8,548 nucleotides of DNA. It comes from a bacterium HR41 (GTDB lineage Bacteria; Actinomycetota; Thermoleophilia; Solirubrobacterales; Thermoleophilaceae). Location: assembly GCA_002898855.1 (NCBI GenBank), contig BEIR01000037.1:1-8548 (forward strand). The letters run 5' to 3'. The translations under genes and the position numbers were made by a program. Position 1 is the first letter of the stretch; each line of letters starts with the position of its first letter. Positions 1 through 6,366 of this stretch are shown here, one piece after another. A model generated the notes under the pieces. It made no database searches and was not told the origin of the DNA. It saw nothing but the letters and a program-made list of their open reading frames with translations.

Positions 1-720
1 AGCGCCTACTTCGGCAGCCGCGCCGACGTTGTTGCCGTCTGCCTGCCCGTGTCGGTCACCTTCGCCATCGCGATGACCTTCAACGACTCGGTGCAGATCC
101 CCGGCGTCAACTTCTGGACGACGGTGTCGGTGGTGACGCTCGTCGCCGTGTTCACGCGCCGCATAACCGAGCGCGCGGAGGCGCTCGTCGAGGAGCTCGA
201 CCGCGCCGCCCGCACCGACCCGCTCACCGGCCTCCCCAACCGGCGCCGGCTTCAGGAAGAGCTCCCCGATCGCATCGAGCGTGCGCGGCGGAGCCGCCTG
301 CCGCTCAGCCTCGTGATCTTCGACCTCGACCACTTCAAGCGGCTCAACGATCGCTACGGCCACGACGCCGGCGACGAGGCGCTGCGCGCCTTCGCGCGCC
401 TGCTGCGCGCCGAGTCGCGCCAGGGCGACCTTGTCGCGCGCATGGGTGGCGAGGAGTTCATCGCCGTTTTGCAAGGTGCGGGCGCGGCATCGGCACGCCG
501 CTTCGCCGAGCGCATCGGCGAGCTGCTTCGCGAGCGCGAGATCGCCGACGGCATCTCGGTCACCACCAGCGCCGGCGTCGCCACCTTCGACCGTGACGCC
601 ACCGACGCCGAGTCGCTCTTGATCGCCGCCGACCGGGCGCTCTATGCCGCCAAGACAGCCGGGCGCGACCGCGTCGTAGCGGCGGGCGACCCGAGCGTGC
701 GCCCGCTTTCGGTGCGCTAG
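1..720 (+). CDS. GGDEF diguanylate cyclase, membrane-anchored (5' end outside window)
   Basis: This gene makes the second messenger cyclic di-GMP from two GTP. The reading frame is open from base 1, so the GTG at 49 is probably internal and the true start lies upstream. The visible N-terminal part has two hydrophobic segments (about residues 9-26 and 37-52). A basic/acidic linker (RRITERAEALVEELDRAA) then leads into the GGDEF domain, which opens with the typical DPLTGLPNRR. The substrate segment FDLDHFKRLND and the active-site GGEEF (bases 445-459) are intact, so the enzyme should be active. An RxxD inhibitory site (RQGD, bases 418-429) sits exactly five residues before GGEEF, so product feedback inhibition by c-di-GMP is expected. 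The C-terminal ADRALYAAKTAGRDRV block completes the domain. Any sensory domain would be upstream and is not visible. The function of the domain is certain; the signal it senses is unknown. Confidence 0.95.
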   Translation, partial: SAYFGSRADVVAVCLPVSVTFAIAMTFNDSVQIPGVNFWTTVSVVTLVAVFTRRITERAEALVEELDRAARTDPLTGLPNRRRLQEELPDRIERARRSRLPLSLVIFDLDHFKRLNDRYGHDAGDEALRAFARLLRAESRQGDLVARMGGEEFIAVLQGAGAASARRFAERIGELLREREIADGISVTTSAGVATFDRDATDAESLLIAADRALYAAKTAGRDRVVAAGDPSVRPLSVR

Positions 721-838
721 CGACGGCCGCGGCCGCGGCTCGCGGCACCCGGCCCAAGCGTCCACCCGCCCCCTTGCCAACTGGCCAACCGGGCCACTGG
801 AAGTTCATACGCGGGGACAACCGAGCCGCGCTGCCGCG

Positions 839-883
839 GCCGTAGCTTCGCCGGCGTGTCGCGCAAACAAGCGAAGCGGCGGC
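839..883 (+). promoter_or_regulatory. Hairpin in the amt leader
   Basis: GCTTCGC (845-851) pairs perfectly with GCGAAGC (871-877). The stem is extended by GCCG (839-842) with CGGC (880-883) across a 2x2 internal loop, and the apical loop is 19 bases. It lies about 20 bases upstream of the amt ribosome-binding site, so it would be in the 5' leader if transcription starts before it. I see no T-run behind it, so it is not a standard terminator. A role in regulation or RNA stability is inference, and GC-rich DNA often forms such stems by chance. Confidence 0.35.
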
Positions 884-904
884 TGGGGCCGTCGCGTCCT
901 GGCG

Positions 905-912
905 AAGGAGGG
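905..912 (+). promoter_or_regulatory. Ribosome-binding site that sets the amt start
   Basis: AAGGAGGG lies 9 bases before the ATG at 922. It decides between that ATG and the in-frame GTG at 856, which has no comparable site and would add 22 charged residues ahead of a good signal peptide. Confidence 0.8.
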
Positions 913-921
913 CGACTCGAC

Positions 922-2385
922 ATGACGACGCGTATCGTGCGTGCCTTACCGGCCGCGCTAGTGGCGGTGCTCGCCGTACCCGCCGCCGCCCACGCAGCCG
1001 AAGGCCCCACTCTCGACGACAGCGTCTCCGCGCTCAACACCTTCTGGGTGCTGTTCGCGGCGGTGCTGGTGATGTTCATGCAGGCGGGCTTCGCTTTGCT
1101 CGAGATCGGCTTCTCGCGAGCCAAGAACGCCGGTCTCGGCGTGGCGAAGATCCTCACCAACTACTCGATCGCGTCGATCGCCTACTGGGCGGTCGGCTTC
1201 GCGCTCGCCTTCGGCGGGAGCGGCGCGATCGCCGGCACCAAGGGCTGGTTCCTCGACGTCTCGTCGACCCCGGCCGAGGCAGCGAAGGACATTCCGCTGC
1301 TCGAGCTGCTCGGCATCAGCCCGGCGGCGTTCCTCTTCTTCCAGTTCGCCTTCTGCGCCGTGTCGCTCGCGATCGTGTGGGGAACGACGCTCGAACGGAT
1401 CAAGTTCTCGGCCTACGTGCTCTACGCGATCCCGTTCGCGGCGGTGATCTACCCGGTGCTTTCGCACTGGATCTTCGGCGGCGGCTGGCTGCAGAGCAGC
1501 ATCGGCATGCAGGACTTCGCCGGCTCCACCGTCGTCCACCTGATCGGCGCCACCGGCGGTTTCGCCGCTCTCTTGCTGCTCGGGCCCCGGATCGGCAAGT
1601 ACGGCCCCGACGGCAAGCCGCGCCCGATCCCGGGCCACTCGATGCCGCTCGTCGGTCTCGGCGTGCTGATCCTGTGGCTCGGCTGGTTCGGGTTCAACCC
1701 CGGCTCGACCGGTGGCGCGATCGGTAATCGCTTCGCCGAGGTGGCGCTCGTCACCAACCTGGCTGCGGCCGCCGGCGTTCTCGCTGCGGTGGCCACCATC
1801 TACCTCCTCCGCCGCTACGTCGATGTCGGCATGGCCGGCAACGGCGCGATCGCCGGGCTGGTGGCGATCACCGCGCCCTCCGGGTACGTCGAGTACTGGG
1901 CGGCGCCGATCATCGGCGCTGTCGCCGGAGTGATCGTGGTGGTCGGCGTTCTGGCGATCGAGAAGGTGCTCGACGACCCCGTCGGCGCGCTCTCGGCGCA
2001 TGGGCCGGCGGGTATCTGGGGCACCCTCTCGTGCGGCATCTTCACCGCGCCGCGGCTCGCCGAGCTGAACGGTGTCGGCGAGGGTGGGCTCTGGTACACG
2101 GGCAGCTTCACCCAGCTCGGCGCCCAGGCGCTGGGTGTGGCGGTGGCGTTCGTGTGCGTGTTCGCGGCGTCGTACGTGGCCTTCTGGATCATCGACAAGA
2201 CCGTTGGCCTGCGCGTGACGCCCGAACAGGAGCGTGCCGGTCTCGACATCTCCGAGACCGGGATGTACGGCTACCCCGAGCAGTTCATCCCGACTCCCGA
2301 GATCGAGAGCGGGCTCGCGGGCGATGCCGTGGCCGCGCGCCTCGGATCGCCGCCGCAGCCAAGCCCGCAGCCAACCCAGGCCTGA
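922..2385 (+). CDS. amt: Ammonium transporter, Amt/MEP/Rh family
   Basis: This integral membrane channel/transporter takes up ammonium or recaptures leaked NH3. The protein is 487 aa, with a start fixed by AAGGAGGG. A cleavable signal peptide is likely (hydrophobic residues 8-23, AHA at 23-25), as in E. coli AmtB. About eleven hydrophobic segments follow. Family hallmarks visible are QAGFALLEIGFSRAKNA (54-70), the DFAGSTVVHLIGATGG signature (198-213) with the first pore histidine H206, WLGWFGFNPGS (252-262) with the Phe-gate region, and the second pore histidine H360 in AHGPAGIWG. The cytoplasmic tail starts GLRVTPEQERAGLD and carries an additional Pro/Gln-rich end (residues 474-487). It is directly followed by a PII gene 18 bases downstream. 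This is the classic amtB-glnK pairing, in which PII binds the cytoplasmic face and blocks the pore. The family assignment is secure. Confidence 0.97.
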   Translation: MTTRIVRALPAALVAVLAVPAAAHAAEGPTLDDSVSALNTFWVLFAAVLVMFMQAGFALLEIGFSRAKNAGLGVAKILTNYSIASIAYWAVGFALAFGGSGAIAGTKGWFLDVSSTPAEAAKDIPLLELLGISPAAFLFFQFAFCAVSLAIVWGTTLERIKFSAYVLYAIPFAAVIYPVLSHWIFGGGWLQSSIGMQDFAGSTVVHLIGATGGFAALLLLGPRIGKYGPDGKPRPIPGHSMPLVGLGVLILWLGWFGFNPGSTGGAIGNRFAEVALVTNLAAAAGVLAAVATIYLLRRYVDVGMAGNGAIAGLVAITAPSGYVEYWAAPIIGAVAGVIVVVGVLAIEKVLDDPVGALSAHGPAGIWGTLSCGIFTAPRLAELNGVGEGGLWYTGSFTQLGAQALGVAVAFVCVFAASYVAFWIIDKTVGLRVTPEQERAGLDISETGMYGYPEQFIPTPEIESGLAGDAVAARLGSPPQPSPQPTQA

Positions 2386-2403
2386 GATCGGGAGGTCGCA
2401 GAG

Positions 2404-2778
2404 ATGAAAAAGATCGAGGCGTACATCCGCCACGAAGCGTTCGAGCCGATCCGCAAGGAACTGCTCGAGCGTGGGTTCCCGTCGATCTCGATCGCCGAGT
2501 ACAAGGGCTCGGGGAGGCAGAAGGGGATCACCGAGCACTACCGCGGCTCGGAGATGACGATCCACCTGCGTCCGAAGCTCAAGCTCGAGATCGTCGTCGA
2601 GTCGAAGGACGTGGACGTGGTTGTGGAGACGATCCTCAAGCACGCCCGCACGGGCCGGATTGGCGACGGGAAGATCTTCGTTCTTCCCGTCGAGCGCGCG
2701 ATCCGGATCCGCACTGGCGAGGAGGGCGAGGCCGTCCTCCAAGCCCACAGCGCTGAAGAGATCCCGGCCGGGACGTGA
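2404..2778 (+). CDS. glnB: PII nitrogen regulatory protein, lacking Tyr51
   Basis: This is a small trimeric signal protein that reads 2-oxoglutarate and ATP/ADP and controls Amt and other nitrogen proteins. It is 124 aa (usual about 112; the surplus is a C-terminal tail after residue 112). GGAGGT lies 7 bases before the ATG. Ligand residues are all present: Q39, K40 and K58, the B-loop TGRIGDGKIFV (83-93, with G87 and K90), and R101/R103 in IRIRTGEE. T-loop residues Y46 and R47 are kept, and R47 is the residue that plugs AmtB in E. coli. Position 51, the uridylylation (proteobacteria) or adenylylation (actinobacteria) Tyr, is Met (codon 2554-2556, motif YRGSEM). Ser49, the phosphorylated residue of cyanobacterial PII, is present. 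Co-location with amt suggests a GlnK-like job; sequence alone cannot separate GlnB from GlnK. No glnD or other modifying enzyme is visible in the window. Confidence 0.95.
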   Translation: MKKIEAYIRHEAFEPIRKELLERGFPSISIAEYKGSGRQKGITEHYRGSEMTIHLRPKLKLEIVVESKDVDVVVETILKHARTGRIGDGKIFVLPVERAIRIRTGEEGEAVLQAHSAEEIPAGT

Positions 2779-2786
2779 GCTCGGCC

Positions 2787-2822
2787 GGTGGTGGCGCGGC
2801 ACGTTGTTGCCGCGCCACCACC
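2787..2822 (+). terminator. Perfect 15-bp hairpin between glnB and glnA
   Basis: GGTGGTGGCGCGGCA (2787-2801) pairs with TGCCGCGCCACCACC (2808-2822) without a mismatch, leaving a 6-base loop (CGTTGT). It begins 9 bases after the glnB stop. No T-run follows (CCGCTTCCTGC), so it is not a canonical intrinsic terminator. It may act as a leaky or T-less actinobacterial terminator, or as an RNA processing and stability element that sets different levels of amt-glnB and glnA message. The structure is seen directly; its role is inferred. Confidence 0.65.
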
Positions 2823-2850
2823 CCGCTTCCTGCAAAACGGGTGACCAAGG

Positions 2851-2858
2851 GAAAGGAG
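2851..2858 (+). promoter_or_regulatory. Ribosome-binding site that sets the glnA start
   Basis: GAAAGGAG ends 11 bases before the ATG at 2870. It supports that start over the open frame that continues upstream through the glnB gene, which would add residues with no glutamine synthetase similarity. Confidence 0.7.
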
Positions 2859-2869
2859 CGACGGTTCCT

Positions 2870-4219
2870 ATGACCGCAGTAGACGAACGCAGCAAGCTGG
2901 CGAGCGAGGTGCTCGCCCGCGTCGAGCAGGAGAACGTCGAGTTCATCCGGCTCTGGTTCACCGACATCCTCGGGCAGCTCAAGTCGTTCGCGATTGGGCG
3001 CGAGGAGCTCGCCGGGGCGCTCGAGGACGGGATGGGCTTCGACGGCTCGTCGATCACCGGCTTCAACCGCATCGAGGAGTCGGACATGGTCGCCCTGCCC
3101 GATCCGTCGACGTTCGCGATCCTGCCCTGGCGTTCGGGCGAGACGCACAAGGTCGGCCGGATGTTCTGCGACATCCTCACGCCCGACCGCAAGCCCTACG
3201 AGGGCGACCCACGCTACGTCATGCGGCGGGCGCTCGAGCGGGCAAAGCAGATGGGCTTCGATCACTACTACCTCGGGCCGGAGCTCGAGTTCTTCCTGTT
3301 CAAGTCGGACCAGGCGCCGGAGGTCCTCGACCGCGGCGGCTACTTCGACCTGACGACGCTCGACGTCGGGTCGGATTTCCGTCGCGACTGCGTGTTCACG
3401 CTGCGCGAGCTCGGCATCCCGGTCGAGTACACACACCACGAGGTCGGCCCCTCGCAGCACGAGATCGACATGCGCTTCGCTGACGGTCTCGTGATGGCCG
3501 ACAACACGATGACGTACCGGATCGCCGTCAAGGAGGTGGCGCAGAAGCACGGCTTCTACGCGACCTTCATGCCGAAGCCGCTGTACGGCGAGAACGGGTC
3601 AGGAATGCACACCCACCAGTCGCTCTTCCGCGGCGACGAAAACGCGTTCTTCGACCCCGACGACGAGTACTACCTGTCGGACGTCGCGAAGGCGTTCATC
3701 GCCGGCCAGCTCCGCCACGCGCGTGAGCTCTCGGCGCTGTTCGCTCCGTCGGTGAACTCGTACAAGCGGCTTGTGCCCGGCTACGAAGCGCCGGTGTACG
3801 TCGCCTGGTCGCGCCGCAACCGCTCGGCGCTGATCCGGGTGCCGGTCTACCACCCCGGCAAGGAGAAGGCGACGCGCGCGGAGATCCGTTGCCCGGATCC
3901 CTCCTGCAACCCGTACCTCACCTTCGCGGCGCTGCTCCACGCAGGTCTCGAGGGGATCGAAAAGGGTTATGAGCTGCCGGCGCCGATCGAGCGCAACCTC
4001 TACGACCTCACCGAGCGCGAGCGGCAGCAGATGGGCGTCGACCATCTGCCGGAGTCGCTCGGCGAGGCGATCGAGGAGATGGCGCGCTCGGAGCTCGTCG
4101 AGCGGGCGCTCGGCTCGCACATCTTCTCGCGCTACGTCGATCTCAAGCGCGAGGAGTGGCTGGAGTACCGGGTGCAGGTCACGCCCTGGGAGATCCAGCG
4201 CTACCTGCCGGTCACCTGA
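2870..4219 (+). CDS. glnA: Glutamine synthetase type I (GSI-alpha-like)
   Basis: This cytosolic dodecameric enzyme makes glutamine from glutamate, ammonia and ATP. The length is 449 aa, matching short GSI-alpha enzymes (about 445) rather than the longer adenylylated GSI-beta (about 470). The N-terminal beta-grasp domain has MGFDGSSITGFNRIEESD (55-72), with the catalytic Asp region at D58. Metal and substrate residues are intact: E138/E140 (PELEFFLF), E191 and E198 (HHEVGPSQHEIDMRF), H247 (GSGMHTHQS), R300 and E306 (NSYKRLVPGYEAP), R318/R323 (RNRSALIRVP), and E338/R340 (AEIRCPDPSCNPYLTF). A Tyr lies at 378 in NLYDLTERERQQMG, but the surrounding sequence is not the NLYDLPPEE site of adenylylated enzymes and resembles GSI-alpha/GlnA2-type proteins. 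R67 in NRIEESD matches the feedback-regulation region of Bacillus GlnA. It sits behind amt and glnB, consistent with the main ammonium-assimilating role. Confidence 0.97.
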   Translation: MTAVDERSKLASEVLARVEQENVEFIRLWFTDILGQLKSFAIGREELAGALEDGMGFDGSSITGFNRIEESDMVALPDPSTFAILPWRSGETHKVGRMFCDILTPDRKPYEGDPRYVMRRALERAKQMGFDHYYLGPELEFFLFKSDQAPEVLDRGGYFDLTTLDVGSDFRRDCVFTLRELGIPVEYTHHEVGPSQHEIDMRFADGLVMADNTMTYRIAVKEVAQKHGFYATFMPKPLYGENGSGMHTHQSLFRGDENAFFDPDDEYYLSDVAKAFIAGQLRHARELSALFAPSVNSYKRLVPGYEAPVYVAWSRRNRSALIRVPVYHPGKEKATRAEIRCPDPSCNPYLTFAALLHAGLEGIEKGYELPAPIERNLYDLTERERQQMGVDHLPESLGEAIEEMARSELVERALGSHIFSRYVDLKREEWLEYRVQVTPWEIQRYLPVT

Positions 4220-4248
4220 GCGGCAGCAGAGCGGGGTAGAGGCGGTCC

Positions 4249-5364
4249 GTGTCCGGCCCGGGTCAGCTCGCCGCGCCACGCAGCGCCCACCTCGAGATGG
4301 TGGGGGCGGTGTTGGCGGGCGAAGGGCTGCGGGGCGTGGCGCGGATCGCCTCCCGCTACGTCGGGGCACCGGTGGCGATCGTCGTACCGCGCCTGGGCGT
4401 CCCCGATCCGGGGTGGAAGCGTTTCGAGCAGTACGTCGTAGCTCGCTCGCGAGGGGCCGACCCGCAGCCGCCCGACGGCGTCACGGCCGAGGTGCCGATC
4501 GTGTCGGGTGGCCAGCGGGTCGGCTCCGTACTGCTCTTGGGCGAGCCGACCGAAGATCCCAGCGAGTACCTGCAGATAGCGGCAATCGCCGCGCTCACTG
4601 AGGTCGCGGTAGCCGACGCCCGCGAGGAGACCGCGCAGTCGCTGCGCGGAGCATTCCTCGAGCGCGTGCTGCGCGGCGAGGAGCAGGACGCGCAGGCAAT
4701 TCTTCGCGCCGCTCAGCGCCTCGGATGCGACCTTTCGAAGGGCTACGTGGCGCTCTGCGCGGATCCTGGTGGCCCGGTCGCGGGACGGGTGATCGCGGCC
4801 CTGCGCAGCGAGCGCGCCGACTCGATCGCGCAGGCCATCGACGGCCGCGTGTACGCGCTCTTGGCGGGTGAACGCGAGCCGGTCGAACGGCTGGCGAGCC
4901 GCCTGCCGGGAGGCGCTGTAGCCGGCGTGTCGTCGGTCTATCGCGACGCCGCCGACGCGCGCCGGGCGCTCGAAGAAGCCGAGCTCGTGCTCGAAGTCAA
5001 AGCGGCGGGCGGGGAAGCGACCCCCGAGGCGATCAACGACGGCGCCTACCGCCTTTTGTTTCGCGCGCTTGTCAGCCATCCCGAGGAGGTGCGCGACCTC
5101 TACGAGCGCACCGTCGCGTCGCTCGTCCGCTACGACGAGCAGTACGGAACGCAGCTCGTCGCGACGCTCGCCTCCTACCTCGAGCACAACTGCAACATGC
5201 AGGCCACCGCAACAGCAATCCACACCCACCGCCACACGGTCGCTTACCGGCTCGACCGGGTGCGGGAACTGACCGGGCTCGATCCGCTCGTCACCGACCA
5301 CCGCGAGCGACTATCGCTCGGGCTCAAGGCGTACCGCGTGCTGGCACCGCGCCTTCCGCGCTAG
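4249..5364 (+). CDS. PucR/CdaR-family transcriptional regulator
   Basis: This DNA-binding regulator is 371 aa. The GTG start has AGAGG (4238-4242) 6 bases upstream and lies 29 bases after glnA, so co-transcription is likely. The N-terminal part (about 15-125) looks like a GAF-type sensor, ending in hydrophobic helices. The middle part opens with FLERVLRGEEQDAQAIL (136-152) and RLGCDLSKGYVALC, the usual start of the degenerate GGDEF-like CdaR domain. The C-terminus has the PucR helix-turn-helix: a YLEHN helix, then ATATAIHTHRHTVAYRLDR (319-337) and LTGLD, which matches the conserved HRNTLRYRL pattern of the family. PucR-type proteins usually control catabolism of nitrogenous or carbon compounds. 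Position after glnA suggests control of nitrogen genes, perhaps this cluster, but the ligand and targets cannot be read from sequence. Confidence 0.9.
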   Translation: MSGPGQLAAPRSAHLEMVGAVLAGEGLRGVARIASRYVGAPVAIVVPRLGVPDPGWKRFEQYVVARSRGADPQPPDGVTAEVPIVSGGQRVGSVLLLGEPTEDPSEYLQIAAIAALTEVAVADAREETAQSLRGAFLERVLRGEEQDAQAILRAAQRLGCDLSKGYVALCADPGGPVAGRVIAALRSERADSIAQAIDGRVYALLAGEREPVERLASRLPGGAVAGVSSVYRDAADARRALEEAELVLEVKAAGGEATPEAINDGAYRLLFRALVSHPEEVRDLYERTVASLVRYDEQYGTQLVATLASYLEHNCNMQATATAIHTHRHTVAYRLDRVRELTGLDPLVTDHRERLSLGLKAYRVLAPRLPR

Positions 5365-5428
5365 GTGGCGCCTGGCTCGCCGGGCCGCCTCTCTGCGCTC
5401 GGTCGTGCCTCGTGCAGGCGTGCGACAC

Positions 5429-6292
5429 TCACCGGCCTGTTGCCGCCAGCACGGCCGGCAGTTCCGCGACCGAGTCCAGCACCAGCTCGGGCCGCACGCC
5501 GAAGCGCTCGAGGTCGTCGTCGCTGTGCTTGCCGGTGCGCACGAAGGCCGCCGGTACACCTTGCCGCTGCGCGCCGGCGATATCGGCTTCGACGTCGTCA
5601 CCGACCATCAAGCACTCTTCGCGATCGACCCCGATGTCGTGGAGCACGAGGTCGAAGAACTGCTGCGCCGGTTTGCCGACCACCGTCGCTGGACGGCCGG
5701 TTGCGTACTCGAGCGCCGCGACGAACGGACCGACGTCGAGCGCGAGACCGTCGGCGCGGCGCCAGGTTCGGTTGTGCTGCAGGGCGACGAGCTCGGCACC
5801 GGCCGAGAGCCAACGAAAAGCGCCGTTGAGCGTCGCGTAATCGAACCCCTCGCCGAGGTCTCCGAGCACAACGCAGTCCACCCGCGCGGGGGGCGAGTGA
5901 GCGGCGGCACGCTGCGGCTTGCCGCCACCGAGCTTCGGGCTGGCGCCACCGTGTGCGCGCGCATCGACCGGGTCGGCAACGAGGGGCAGAGTTGCGAACT
6001 CGGCGCGCAGACGAGCGGGTGCGAGCAGAGCGACGGCGGCAAAGCCGCGGCGACGGCAGTGCGCGACGGCGAGGCGGGTAGGTGTGACGAGCTCGCTGTC
6101 GCTCGCCGCGAACCCCAGGCGTTCGAGGCGCTCGAGGATCTCGCTGCGCGAGCGCGAGGTGGTGTTGGTGACGAAACGCAGCAGGTAGCCGCGCCGGCGC
6201 AGCTCGGCGACAGCGTCGGTTGCGCCGTCGATCACGCGCTCGCCGACGTAGAGCACACCGTCGATATCGAGCAGCACCGCGCGGGTGCCCAC
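5429..6292 (-). CDS. HAD-IIA phosphatase, LHPP/HDHD2-like
   Basis: This is a soluble haloacid-dehalogenase-superfamily hydrolase, 287 aa, starting with GTG at 6292. All four HAD motifs are present: D9-x-D11 in LLDIDGVLY, T42 in RFVTNTTSRS, K207 in VVGKPAQQFF, and GDDVEAD (231-237). A cap domain lies between motifs II and III (about 70-200), as in subclass IIA. Cap sequences such as LALDVGPFVAALEYATGRPA and the C-terminal GVPAAFVRTGKH match the LHPP/HDHD2 branch best, whose members hydrolyse phosphohistidine/phospholysine-type compounds or pyrophosphate. The substrate here is not determinable. A low-complexity stretch around residues 106-136 (GASPKLGGGKPQRAAAHSPP) is longer than in the animal relatives I recall. 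The gene converges on the PucR gene (64 bases apart) and diverges from the amidotransferase. No clear ribosome-binding site precedes the GTG. Confidence 0.88.
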   Translation of the reverse strand: MGTRAVLLDIDGVLYVGERVIDGATDAVAELRRRGYLLRFVTNTTSRSRSEILERLERLGFAASDSELVTPTRLAVAHCRRRGFAAVALLAPARLRAEFATLPLVADPVDARAHGGASPKLGGGKPQRAAAHSPPARVDCVVLGDLGEGFDYATLNGAFRWLSAGAELVALQHNRTWRRADGLALDVGPFVAALEYATGRPATVVGKPAQQFFDLVLHDIGVDREECLMVGDDVEADIAGAQRQGVPAAFVRTGKHSDDDLERFGVRPELVLDSVAELPAVLAATGR

Positions 6293-6329
6293 GCCGCCGA
6301 TGCTAGGTCGGGGTGGCGCCAGCGGCTAC

Positions 6330-6357
6330 TTCAAGCGGTCCGAGCGGCGACTACGCT
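6330..6357 (+). promoter_or_regulatory. Possible promoter of a leaderless amidotransferase transcript
   Basis: TTCAAG (6330-6335) and TACGCT (6352-6357, fitting TANNNT) are 16 bases apart. Transcription starting about 7-10 bases after the -10 would begin at or just before the ATG at 6367, which has no ribosome-binding site. Leaderless messages are common in actinobacteria. The -35 match is poor, so this is a weak call. Confidence 0.3.
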
Positions 6358-6366
6358 GCTTCGGCC

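Noticed and set aside
777..800. Imperfect palindrome TGGCC-aaccg-GGCCA upstream of amt as an operator or terminator
   Set aside because: The perfect part is only 5 bp per arm, no T-run follows, and it matches no nitrogen-regulator box I know; similar stems are frequent at this GC content.
803..821. GTTCATACGCGGGGACAAC ahead of amt as a GlnR-type box or promoter
   Set aside because: It does not fit the spacing of the actinobacterial GlnR consensus, and no good -10/-35 pair could be placed around it.
958..3192. 744-residue open frame on the - strand across amt, glnB and glnA
   Set aside because: It is opposite three well-supported genes, its product is rich in Arg/Asp/His with no domain, and long antisense frames are expected from the G/C-ending codons of this genome.
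4201..5301. 366-residue open frame on the - strand opposite the PucR-type gene
   Set aside because: The + strand frame has the PucR helix-turn-helix and CdaR-type segments; the antisense product is low-complexity.
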